From NCBI GenBank assembly GCA_900299025.1, contig OMIE01000144.1, positions 1 to 33,301 on the forward strand: 33,301 nt of DNA. The letters are read 5' to 3'. The position numbers and the translations under genes are program-made. Shown piece after piece: positions 8,168 to 15,430 of this stretch. This DNA is from Burkholderiaceae bacterium. Its GTDB lineage: Bacteria; Pseudomonadota; Gammaproteobacteria; Burkholderiales; Burkholderiaceae_E. The notes beneath the pieces were generated by a model. That model did no database searches. It had not been told where the DNA came from and saw nothing but the letters and a program-made list of their open reading frames with translations. Positions within the stretch are counted from its first letter, which is position 1; each line of letters begins with the position of its first letter.

Positions 8168-10289
8168 GTACCCCTTCGCTTTGCAATCGCATGACGCTCG
8201 CCTCATCAAAACCAAGGCTTTGCAACAAATCTTTTACATCAGCGCCTAATGCTGGTGGGTTGTTGCGAAGCCCTAAACGCCGACCATTCATCGCAATCGG
8301 CAATAAAACTGTTTGGGTCGGTCGTCCATCGGGCAATTGCATTGGCACCAATCCACCTGACGCGAGCAAGTGCGGATCCTCAAATAAATGCTCGGGCTTT
8401 TCGATCGGCGCGAAGGGTAATCCTGCTGCCTCAAATTGACCGGCAAGCTCACTGGCTGAAAAGACGCTTAAACGCTCACGAAGTATTGGCATCAAACGCT
8501 CGCGCTGTCGGACGCGGTCGTTATTCGTTTTAAATAATGGATCCTGATATAAGGACTCAAAACCAAAACAGTCACAGAAGATCTTCCATTGGGTATCACT
8601 TACCACGGCCAAAAAAATCTGCTCTTGGTCACGCACCGTGAAAACATCATAAATGCCCCAGGCTGAGATCCGATTTGGCATAGGTGCTGCGGGCTTGCCC
8701 GTCATCGCAAATTGCATCATATGTTGCGCGACTAAAAATACATTGTTTTCAAACAAGGCAGACTGCACGAGTTGACCCTGACCAGTCTGCTCGCGCTCGC
8801 GCAGCGCTGCCAAAATAGCAATAGCTGCAAACATCCCGCCCATAATGTCATTCACGCTTGAACCTGCTCGCAGAGGATCGCCTTTGCGCCCAGTCATATA
8901 GGCAAGTCCGCCCATCATTTGAACAACCTCGTCAAGCGCAGTACTATGCTCATAAGGACCAGCCAGAAACCCTTTCAAACTGGCATAAACAAGCCGAGGA
9001 TGGCGCATGCGTACTTGCTCTGCGCCAAGCGAAAATTTGTCAAGTGTGCCTTGTTTGAAGTTTTCGATCACAACATCCACACTGCCCAGAAGCTTCTCGA
9101 CAATTGCTCGACCTTCTTCATGCTTAAGATTAACAGCGATACTTTTTTTATTGCGGTTAAACAATGGGAAAAACCCTGACCCCGAACCCAGCAATTGGCG
9201 GGTACTGTCACCTTCGATAGGTTCAAGCTTGATCACTTCAGCCCCGAGATCAGCGAGGACGAGTCCACAAGTAGGGCCCATAACCATATGGGAGAACTCC
9301 AAGACGCGGATACCTGCAAGCGGCAATTGGGCACTCACATCGTCGCTTGCCCCATCCGGCGTCGCATCCGTGGAGGCCGCTATAAAAGTCTTGGGTAGGC
9401 CCGCGTCAGGCAGCATGCCGTAGAGTGGCTCGCCAGGTAAGCCTCGCTTTAGGATTTCACGCGCTTGCATAAGGCGATTCAAATCGATACCGGTCTTTAC
9501 CCCCATTGATTCAAACATAAAGACGAGGTCTTCGGTCACTACATTACCCGAGGCACCCGGTGCATACGGACATCCACCCAGACCGGCCTGTGAGCTATCA
9601 AAGGTACGAACACCCTCTTCATAAGCAGCAAGACAGTTGGCTAGCCCCAATCCGCGGGTGTTATGCAAGTGCGCTGCCCCGAGCTTATGGCCAATAGCTT
9701 GTCGTACGCGACGAAAGAGCCTGCGAATTTGTGCTGGGTTGGCATAACCCGTGGTGTCTGAAAGTCCGGTTTCATCAGCCCCACACGCCACGAGCGCGCA
9801 AGCAAGCTCGACCACCTCATCCTCAGGTACTTCCCCTTGAATGGTGCAGCCAAAGGCTGTTGCAACATTGGCTTCAATATGTACCCTCGGAGCATGGGCG
9901 TTTCTGTAAGCGACGATTTGAGCCACTTCCTCAATCATCTGTTCACGTGACTTACGCACATTAGCCATTGAATGCGCCTGACTTGCCGAGACAGGAATGG
10001 TGAGCTTATGAACCCCAGCAGCCACGGCTGCCTGGGCACCTCGTAAATTGGGAACCAAGGCCATCACGGTTAGGCCAGGCAGGCTGAGCGCGTGCTCGAC
10101 CACTTCAGCAGCATCAGCGAGTTGCGGTAGTAATCGAGCAGGAACAAAGGAAGAGACCTCAATCTCTCGAACACCTGCGGCATATAGCGCACTAATCCAT
10201 GCCTTTTTTTCAACAGTCGGCATGAATGCATCGACCGATTGAAGACCATCGCGAGGCCCCACTTCGCTAATTAGAACCGATGAGCTCAT
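8130..10289 (-). CDS. HMG-CoA-lyase-like domain fused to family III (CaiB/BaiF) CoA-transferase
   Basis: This 719-residue two-domain enzyme carries two normally separate proteins in one chain. Residues 1-305 are a DRE-TIM lyase of the hydroxymethylglutaryl-CoA lyase type: EVGPRDGLQ (Arg13, Asp14), metal ligands His207 and His209 in AHLHNTRG, and the catalytic Cys240 in GLGGCPYAPGASGN. After a linker rich in Asp, Ala and Ser (about 306-322), residues 323-719 are a complete family III CoA-transferase with GIRVLEFSHMVMGPTCG, LADLGAEVIKLEP, NRNKKSI and the catalytic Asp453 in ALDEVVQMMGG. It should load CoA onto a hydroxy-dicarboxylic acid such as 3-hydroxy-3-methylglutarate or citramalate, then cleave the CoA ester to acetyl-CoA or a similar fragment. 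The exact substrate is inferred. It is last in an operon, 20 bp after the aminotransferase. Confidence 0.9.
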   Translation of the reverse strand: MSSSVLISEVGPRDGLQSVDAFMPTVEKKAWISALYAAGVREIEVSSFVPARLLPQLADAAEVVEHALSLPGLTVMALVPNLRGAQAAVAAGVHKLTIPVSASQAHSMANVRKSREQMIEEVAQIVAYRNAHAPRVHIEANVATAFGCTIQGEVPEDEVVELACALVACGADETGLSDTTGYANPAQIRRLFRRVRQAIGHKLGAAHLHNTRGLGLANCLAAYEEGVRTFDSSQAGLGGCPYAPGASGNVVTEDLVFMFESMGVKTGIDLNRLMQAREILKRGLPGEPLYGMLPDAGLPKTFIAASTDATPDGASDDVSAQLPLAGIRVLEFSHMVMGPTCGLVLADLGAEVIKLEPIEGDSTRQLLGSGSGFFPLFNRNKKSIAVNLKHEEGRAIVEKLLGSVDVVIENFKQGTLDKFSLGAEQVRMRHPRLVYASLKGFLAGPYEHSTALDEVVQMMGGLAYMTGRKGDPLRAGSSVNDIMGGMFAAIAILAALREREQTGQGQLVQSALFENNVFLVAQHMMQFAMTGKPAAPMPNRISAWGIYDVFTVRDQEQIFLAVVSDTQWKIFCDCFGFESLYQDPLFKTNNDRVRQRERLMPILRERLSVFSASELAGQFEAAGLPFAPIEKPEHLFEDPHLLASGGLVPMQLPDGRPTQTVLLPIAMNGRRLGLRNNPPALGADVKDLLQSLGFDEASVMRLQSEGVLNRSSMEESQQS

Positions 10290-10309
10290 AACTTATCTCG
10301 CTGGCTGCT

Positions 10310-11536
10310 TTATGATTTGTACCAATCCCTAACTCCGGCAACAAAGCGGTTTACGCCTTCAACCACGGTTTCGGGTGCGAGTGCTCCGTAAGACAGACGC
10401 TGAACATTTCTAGCCTTTATATCATTCAAGCCAAAGGCAAAACCTGGCACACAGGCCACTTTGTGTTTGCTGGCTAGAAATTGATTAAACGAAAGTCGAT
10501 CATTAACGCCTGGTAGCGAGACCATCACATAAAAAGCGCCTTGGGTGAGATGAAAGTTGGCGAGCGGTCTTAAGTCAGACAAAATCTCATAAACTTTAGA
10601 TCGTACCGCTGACAGACGTTTGACTTGTTCGTCGATCGCCGATCGGGGGCGTTTGAGCACTTCGATCGCAAGTAACTGCGAGATTACGGGCGCACAAATC
10701 AGATTGGTGTCTTGCACCTTATTCATCGCTTCATGCAAATGGTCCGGGTAAACCACATAACCAACCCGCCAACTCGCCATACCGTAGTTTTTTGAAAACG
10801 AATAAAAAGACAGCGTGTGCTCATTGGCACCAGCCTGACTCGCTGCGGAATAGTGCCGAGCCCCATCGTAAGTAAAGTATTCGTAGGCCTCATCTGAAAA
10901 GTGATAAATACCATACCGTTTGCAAAGTTGATTGATGCTCGCAAGATCCTCGGGATGGTAAACCACACCCGTAGGATTATTCGGCGAAACGGTAACGATC
11001 GCTCTAGTCCTTGGTGTAATTGCGGCTTCAATAGCTGCAAGGTCGAGTTGATAATCATCGCGACTGGCAACAGCAACGGGCACACAGTCACACATGCTAA
11101 TCGCCATTTCCTGGTTGAAGTAAAACGGAAGCGGCAGGATAAATTCATCGCCAGGATCACCAACAGCAAGCACGGCGTTTAGAAAAGCCATATTGCTTCC
11201 CGCGGTCACCATGATGCGATAGCCCAGGTTCATATCCAACCGATTAACCTCTTGAAGCTTTCGCGCTAAAGCATCTGTCAGCTCGGGCAAACCGGTAACG
11301 GCCTGGTACTTGTTTAATTGCAAGTCGGCCATCAGCGCAGGCAGCCGCGCCACATCGTCTGCCGGCGGACCGTAGCTCACCACCCCCTGACCGAGCGATA
11401 TACAGCCCGGGTTGTCTCTAACCATCGCTGCAATCGTTGGAATAATCGGAAGCTCAACCGCCTCAATCCGCCTGGAAGCTCGCCGAGGCCTTGCTGACGG
11501 ACTCATCAAATCAAGACTTGTGCTTATCGACTTCAC
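10310..11536 (-). CDS. class I/II PLP-dependent aminotransferase
   Basis: A fold-type I aminotransferase of the aspartate/aromatic group that moves an amino group from an amino acid to a 2-oxo acid in the cytoplasm. Key parts are CISLGQGVVSYGPP, PNNPTGVVY, the PLP-ring Asp215 in HFSDEAYEYF, the Schiff-base lysine Lys249 in SFSKNYGMASWRVGY, and QGAFYVMVSL near the C-terminus. The frame extends upstream to a TTG at 11551, but I choose GTG 11536: GGAAGG lies 7 nt before it and the GTG overlaps the TGA of the SnoaL-like gene (GTGA), a coupled start. ATG 11506 is a third option without a Shine-Dalgarno. The amino-acid substrate cannot be told from sequence. Position suggests it feeds the lyase/CoA-transferase downstream. 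Confidence 0.9.
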   Translation of the reverse strand: MKSISTSLDLMSPSARPRRASRRIEAVELPIIPTIAAMVRDNPGCISLGQGVVSYGPPADDVARLPALMADLQLNKYQAVTGLPELTDALARKLQEVNRLDMNLGYRIMVTAGSNMAFLNAVLAVGDPGDEFILPLPFYFNQEMAISMCDCVPVAVASRDDYQLDLAAIEAAITPRTRAIVTVSPNNPTGVVYHPEDLASINQLCKRYGIYHFSDEAYEYFTYDGARHYSAASQAGANEHTLSFYSFSKNYGMASWRVGYVVYPDHLHEAMNKVQDTNLICAPVISQLLAIEVLKRPRSAIDEQVKRLSAVRSKVYEILSDLRPLANFHLTQGAFYVMVSLPGVNDRLSFNQFLASKHKVACVPGFAFGLNDIKARNVQRLSYGALAPETVVEGVNRFVAGVRDWYKS

Positions 11537-11916
11537 TCGATCGCCTTCCAAAAGGTATCTTTATGGATGAGCTTTCCGTTTTGAAAACGAAAAATATCGC
11601 AACCGTTGAGTTCGAGTTTGCTGCCATTGCGCTGATTGGTTCCCGTCACTACCCAATAGGACACGCCATACTGGCCGCAAGCACTTACAAAACGATACTG
11701 CGGGTGCCAATACATGTCGGGAATATAAGAAAAGCGCTCGCGCAAAAAATCGCCGATCGCCTTTTTGCCTTTGAGTTCGATGCCCTCTTTAACCGGGCCA
11801 CGCGCGGTTGCGAAAACACCATCGTCGGCAAAGTATTCAAGGATGCGATCCACATCGCGGCTATTGAATGCAGACTCAATTTCTGCCACAAGAGCTTCAC
11901 TGACTTGTTGACCCAT
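11533..11916 (-). CDS. SnoaL/NTF2-like small protein
   Basis: A 127-residue cone-shaped NTF2-fold protein of the SnoaL/ketosteroid-isomerase-like group. The helix VAEIESAFNSRDVDRILEYF followed by FADDGVFATARGP and the end WVVTGTNQRNGSKLELNGCDIFRFQNGKLIHKDTFWK are typical. The family includes cyclases, isomerases, dehydratases and many proteins of unknown role, so no reaction can be given. It is the first gene of a three-gene minus-strand operon and overlaps the aminotransferase start. A GGGAGA precedes the ATG. Confidence 0.8.
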   Translation of the reverse strand: MGQQVSEALVAEIESAFNSRDVDRILEYFADDGVFATARGPVKEGIELKGKKAIGDFLRERFSYIPDMYWHPQYRFVSACGQYGVSYWVVTGTNQRNGSKLELNGCDIFRFQNGKLIHKDTFWKAIE

Positions 11917-11988
11917 TTCATCAATCTCCCATGAAGGCTTAAATGCATACCGAACCTAATCGAAGCATATCTTTCAAGCTGTAAGTAC

Positions 11989-12006
11989 CCGGACGGTCCG
12001 GTTTTT
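11989..12006 (+). promoter_or_regulatory. GC palindrome followed by five T in the divergent promoter region
   Basis: The sequence ccggacggtccgg (11989-12001) folds to a 5-bp stem with a 3-nt loop and is followed by TTTTT (12002-12006). It lies between the divergent SnoaL-like (11916) and decarboxylase (12122) genes. It could be an operator read by a dimeric regulator, or a short attenuator for the plus-strand operon. The stem is too short to call a terminator. Confidence 0.4.
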
Positions 12007-12121
12007 GACTTTACAACAGCATCTCTGCCAATCCGGGCCATCACCCCTGCAACCCGTTGCGCCTTTGCTATGAATCCTTCCTTAGAATGCAGCAAACCGA
12101 TCGTTTATGAGGATGACTTCA

Positions 12122-12721
12122 ATGGCTTCGAAGACGAAAACAAAGGCTGTCGCGCGGCGTAAAAGGCCCGAGCATTACGCCGACGCCAAGCCTGGCCAAG
12201 CCTGGCCGAGCGCGCTCTACGCGCTGCTTCAAGAGCACGGCATCAAGCAAGTTGCTCTTGTACCCGATGCCGGCCATGCACCGCTCATTAAGCTTTGCGA
12301 GGCCGATCCGAGCATGACCATGGTGAGACTTAGCACCGAAGAAGAGGGCGTTGCGCTTTTAGGCGGAGCGTGGCTTGGCGGCCAACGCGGTGTGCTGCTG
12401 ATGCAAAGCTCAGGCGTTGGCAACTGCATCAACATGCTCAGTCTTTCAAGCATGTGCCAGTTTCCTTTGTTGATGCTGATCACCATGCGTGGAGACCACG
12501 GGGAATTCAATGCCGCCCAAATACCGATGGGCCAGGCCACCCAAACCGTCTTGGAAGCGATGGGCGTGATTGTGAAGCGCGCCGATCGTGCCGATGAAGT
12601 CATCGATGCGGTCGAAGGCGCGATGAAACTGGCCTATAACGGTTATCGCGCCACCGCAGTCTTGTTGGGCCAAAAGCTTCTTGGCGCCAAAGACTTTAGA
12701 AAACTTGCTCAAGTGGAGTAG
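12122..12721 (+). CDS. ThDP-dependent decarboxylase alpha (Pyr-domain) subunit, ComD/sulfopyruvate-decarboxylase-like
   Basis: About 199 residues forming the N-terminal (Pyr) domain of a split thiamine-diphosphate enzyme, resembling sulfopyruvate decarboxylase ComD and the N-half of phosphonopyruvate decarboxylase. Marks are ALVPDAGHAPL, LSTEEEGVALLGGAWLGGQRG with the ThDP-activating glutamate in the run 73-75, and LMQSSGVGNCINMLSLS. It pairs with the next gene to make one active enzyme that decarboxylates a 2-oxo acid. Of three in-frame ATGs (12107, 12113, 12122) I choose 12122 because GAGG sits 9 nt before it. The N-terminus is unusually Lys/Arg-rich (about residues 3-16). Sulfopyruvate is not assumed: no sulfoacetaldehyde acetyltransferase (Xsc) is in the window. 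Confidence 0.85.
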   Translation: MASKTKTKAVARRKRPEHYADAKPGQAWPSALYALLQEHGIKQVALVPDAGHAPLIKLCEADPSMTMVRLSTEEEGVALLGGAWLGGQRGVLLMQSSGVGNCINMLSLSSMCQFPLLMLITMRGDHGEFNAAQIPMGQATQTVLEAMGVIVKRADRADEVIDAVEGAMKLAYNGYRATAVLLGQKLLGAKDFRKLAQVE

Positions 12722-12726
12722 TGCAA

Positions 12727-13317
12727 ATGGCAAAGCGACTCAAAAGACGCAGGGTTGTTGAAACCTTGCTCGCCGACCGTGGCGACTTACTGGTTATCGG
12801 TGGCCTTGGTGCACCCGCTTGGGACATTACCGCTGCAGGTGATCATCCTAATAATTTTCCCATGTGGGGCGCCATGGGCGGCGCAGCGGTATTGGGACTT
12901 GGGCTGGCCTTAGCACAACCCAAGCGAAACGTGTTGGTTGTGACCGGGGACGGCGAAATGCTGATGGGCATTGGCAGTCTGGCCACGATTGGTATTAGCA
13001 AAGCACCTAACTTGAGTATCGTCGTGCTTGATAACGAGGCCTATGGCGAAACGGGCCAGCAAGACACAGCAACCAAGCATGGCGTCAGTCTTTCAGGGAT
13101 TGCAAGAGCCTGCGCCATGAAGGATTGTCGCGACATAAACACCATGGTTGAGGTGCAAGCGCTTCGCGATCGGATACATCAGGGTGGCGGCAGTCTTTTT
13201 GCTCAAATTAAGATCGATCCAGAAAAGATTCCACTGGTGCTCCCACCACGCGATAGCACGTTTATTAAAAATAGAATGCGGGTGTCTATTCTTGGGCAAT
13301 CCGCGCTACACGACTAA
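12727..13317 (+). CDS. ThDP-dependent decarboxylase beta (PP-domain) subunit, ComE-like
   Basis: A 196-residue cofactor-binding subunit partnering the preceding gene. The ThDP motif is complete: GDGE at 74-77, then MLMGIGSLATIGI and the metal-binding Asn103 in VVLDNEAYGETG. The N-terminal part has GGLGAPAWDI and NFPMWGAMGGAAVLGLGLALA, as in sulfopyruvate and phosphonopyruvate decarboxylases. The start is ATG 12727, with GGAG 8 nt upstream inside the end of the alpha gene; a GTG at 12721 touching the previous stop is less likely. Close spacing and the paired domains make joint function nearly certain. The substrate is an unknown 2-oxo acid. Confidence 0.87.
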   Translation: MAKRLKRRRVVETLLADRGDLLVIGGLGAPAWDITAAGDHPNNFPMWGAMGGAAVLGLGLALAQPKRNVLVVTGDGEMLMGIGSLATIGISKAPNLSIVVLDNEAYGETGQQDTATKHGVSLSGIARACAMKDCRDINTMVEVQALRDRIHQGGGSLFAQIKIDPEKIPLVLPPRDSTFIKNRMRVSILGQSALHD

Positions 13318-13329
13318 ATCAGCGATGCG

Positions 13330-13372
13330 TGACTGACTCAGTCATACATGACTGAGTCAACGCTAGCTGACT
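13330..13372. promoter_or_regulatory. cluster of TGACT/AGTCA motifs with a perfect 12-bp-arm inverted repeat
   Basis: Between the decarboxylase beta stop (13317) and the next start (13389) lie two 11-bp palindromes, TGACTCAGTCA (13334-13344) and TGACTGAGTCA (13349-13359), with centres 15 bp apart. They form one perfect inverted repeat with 12-bp arms and a 2-nt centre (13334-13359). Extra TGACT copies sit at 13330 and 13368. There is no T-tract, so this is not a normal intrinsic terminator. It looks like a paired operator or an internal hairpin. Confidence 0.6.
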
Positions 13373-13388
13373 AAATGAGGCCATAAAC

Positions 13389-14348
13389 ATGCGTATTGCG
13401 GTGATGGGAACTGGTGCGGTTGGCGGCTATTTCGGTGGGATGCTCGCAAAAGCCGGCCATTCGGTGAGTTTTATTGCCCGAGACAGGCAGGCCAAGGCCA
13501 TCGCCGCTGGCGGCCTGAACATTCGAAGCGCCAATTGGCAATGCACCCTCAAGGTGCCACAAATTCATATCAGCAGCGACCCCAGTCTCTTAGCCAATGT
13601 TGAAGGCGTCTTGCTTTGTGTCAAGTCCACCGATACAGAAGATGCAGCGCTCCAAATGCGTGCCCATCTGCCCAAACATTGTTGGGTGATGAGTCTGCAA
13701 AATGGTGTTGACAATCCGATCCGCGCCCAACAGGTACTCGACCGATTAGTCATTCCAGCAGTTGTTTACGTGGCCACTGCGATGCCCGAACCGGGGCTCA
13801 TCGAGCATTTTGGCCGTGGCGATCTCGTCATTGGCCCACCTTCTGAAGCACAGCTTCAACTTGCCAAGGATCCCAACACGATCACGCAGGCACTGCTCGC
13901 CCATATTCGGGAAAGCTTTATGGCAAGCGGTATTCCCGTGGAGGTTAGCGATAAGGTTCAACAAGCGCTTTGGGCGAAACTTCTGGTTAACTGTACTTAT
14001 AACGCCATCTCTGCGCTTGCACAGGTTGATTACGGCACGCTCGCCGCCCACAGCGCTATACAGCAGACCATGCGCGCGGTCATCGAAGAAGTGGTCGCTG
14101 TATCGGCTGCTGCAGGCGTGAATTTGGATCTTGCGCAGTCGATTCAAATTTGTGAAAAGATCGCCGAGGCGATGCCCAAGCAATTATCGTCAACAGCCCA
14201 AGATATTGCGCGAAAAAAACGTTCTGAAATTGATCATCTGAATGGATTTGTGGTTCGCGAAGGCCAAAGACTTTCGGTTGCGACACCAGTGAATCAAACC
14301 CTGCATGCTTTGGTGAAGCTCATTGAATCAGAGTTCAGCGAGGTCTGA
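13389..14348 (+). CDS. ketopantoate reductase-family (PanE/ApbA) dehydrogenase
   Basis: A 319-residue NADP-dependent reductase with the Rossmann start MRIAVMGTGAVGGYFGG, SLQNGVDNP, the catalytic Lys197 in WAKLLVNCTYNAISAL, and the C-terminal SSTAQDIARKKRSEIDHLNG holding the conserved Glu280. All PanE catalytic residues are present. It could make pantoate for coenzyme A. Its place inside a catabolic-looking operon suggests it may instead reduce another 2-oxo acid or branched oxo acid of that pathway; this is inference, so I withhold the symbol panE. GAGG lies 8 nt before the ATG. The 3' end overlaps the kinase frame by 26 bp if the TTG start there is right. Confidence 0.85.
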   Translation: MRIAVMGTGAVGGYFGGMLAKAGHSVSFIARDRQAKAIAAGGLNIRSANWQCTLKVPQIHISSDPSLLANVEGVLLCVKSTDTEDAALQMRAHLPKHCWVMSLQNGVDNPIRAQQVLDRLVIPAVVYVATAMPEPGLIEHFGRGDLVIGPPSEAQLQLAKDPNTITQALLAHIRESFMASGIPVEVSDKVQQALWAKLLVNCTYNAISALAQVDYGTLAAHSAIQQTMRAVIEEVVAVSAAAGVNLDLAQSIQICEKIAEAMPKQLSSTAQDIARKKRSEIDHLNGFVVREGQRLSVATPVNQTLHALVKLIESEFSEV

Positions 14349-15402
14349 GAAGCAAGAGCTTCCATCCGCATTTCGCGACTGGCTTTGCGAGCTCGGCTGG
14401 TGCAAGGCAACCGAACGTGTGCTGGCCGTTCCGCTTGAGGGTGGCGTTTCCTCCGATATCTGGAAGTTTGAGCACGAAGGCAATACCTACTGCGTCAAAC
14501 GTGCTTTGAGTCGGCTTAAAGTGGCTGCACTATGGGAGGCGCCCGTCTCGAGAAATGCCTATGAGGCCGACTGGATGCGCTTTGTCAATCGTATCGATCC
14601 GCGGTACGCTGCAATCTGCCTTGCAAATGACAGGGAGAGGGGCATGTTGTTGATGCCCTTTTTGCCTCCAGAAAGTTATAGCGTTTGGAAGCACATGCTT
14701 TATCGTGGCGCATGTCGTGCCGACGCTGCGAGGGAAGTCGGGTTTCGACTTGCGCATATTCATGCAAGGGCAGCGCAAGAGCCCGAGCTGCTTGCTTGCT
14801 TTGATCATATGGCGAGTTTTAAAGCAATTCGTCTCGAACCTTATCTGCTTGCAACAGCCGAACATCACCCCGATTTGCGCGAGCCCTTGCTTGAGCTTGC
14901 CGAACATGCAGCGCAAAACAAACGCAGTCTCATTCACGGCGATGTCAGTCCAAAAAATTTGTTACTCGGACCCGATGGCCCGGTTTTTCTCGACGCTGAG
15001 TGTGCATGTTGGGGTGATCCAGCCTTCGATATTGCCTTTTGCCTTAACCATCTCTTACTTAAGCGGGTTTGGGCGCCGGTGAACCATGCATTATATCGAT
15101 CTAGTTTTTCGCAGTTTATTGCCGGCTATCGAAGTGCTTTTGATCAGTACGAGGTCTGGGAAACCTGGGGCAGTCTCGAAGCGCGGGTTGTCAAGCTTTT
15201 GCCAGCCTTGGCGCTTGCGCGGATCGACGGTAAATCACCGGTGGAGTATCTCGGCAATCCCGAGCAAAAGGATAATGTCCGAAGGCTTGCGCGCGATGAG
15301 ATAAGCGCTCGTGATCTTTGCCTTGAAGACATCAATGATCAATGGGGACATAGCGCGCAAGTACCCATCAACCCAGCGCAACATGCCAACTCAACGCCAT
15401 GA
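14323..15402 (+). CDS. APH/choline-kinase-fold small-molecule kinase
   Basis: An aminoglycoside-phosphotransferase-family kinase. Residues 38-47 (PLEGGVSSDI) form the nucleotide loop, Lys59 in YCVKRAL the ATP-phosphate lysine, IHGDVSPKN (catalytic Asp207, Asn212) the Brenner motif, and FLDAE (Asp224) the metal site. The family phosphorylates hydroxyls of small metabolites such as homoserine, choline and methylthioribose as well as antibiotics; there is no reason to see this as a resistance gene. It sits directly before an enolase paralog, 28 bp away, which suggests it makes a phosphorylated hydroxy acid for that enzyme. The only upstream start seen is TTG 14323, inside the previous gene, with no strong Shine-Dalgarno, so the true start is uncertain. 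Confidence 0.8.
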   Translation: MNQSSARSEKQELPSAFRDWLCELGWCKATERVLAVPLEGGVSSDIWKFEHEGNTYCVKRALSRLKVAALWEAPVSRNAYEADWMRFVNRIDPRYAAICLANDRERGMLLMPFLPPESYSVWKHMLYRGACRADAAREVGFRLAHIHARAAQEPELLACFDHMASFKAIRLEPYLLATAEHHPDLREPLLELAEHAAQNKRSLIHGDVSPKNLLLGPDGPVFLDAECACWGDPAFDIAFCLNHLLLKRVWAPVNHALYRSSFSQFIAGYRSAFDQYEVWETWGSLEARVVKLLPALALARIDGKSPVEYLGNPEQKDNVRRLARDEISARDLCLEDINDQWGHSAQVPINPAQHANSTP

Positions 15403-15430
15403 CTTATGCTTCATACTTTCAAGGGAATCG

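Noticed and set aside
11989-12006. Intrinsic terminator
   Set aside because: The stem is only 5 bp with 5 T and lies upstream of both divergent genes, where a terminator would have no gene to end.
12187-12212. Short direct repeat (ccaagcctgg twice) in the decarboxylase alpha gene
   Set aside because: It is only two near copies within coding sequence and is explained by the encoded residues.
12122-13317. Confident naming as sulfopyruvate decarboxylase of coenzyme M synthesis
   Set aside because: No other coenzyme M genes are present and the family includes several 2-oxo-acid decarboxylases; only the family is supported.
14323-15402. Antibiotic-resistance aminoglycoside phosphotransferase
   Set aside because: The APH fold is shared by many metabolic kinases and the gene is embedded in a metabolic operon.
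15311-15430. 40-residue extension of the enolase-like protein
   Set aside because: It overlaps the kinase gene, has no enolase similarity, and ATG 15431 has a good Shine-Dalgarno.
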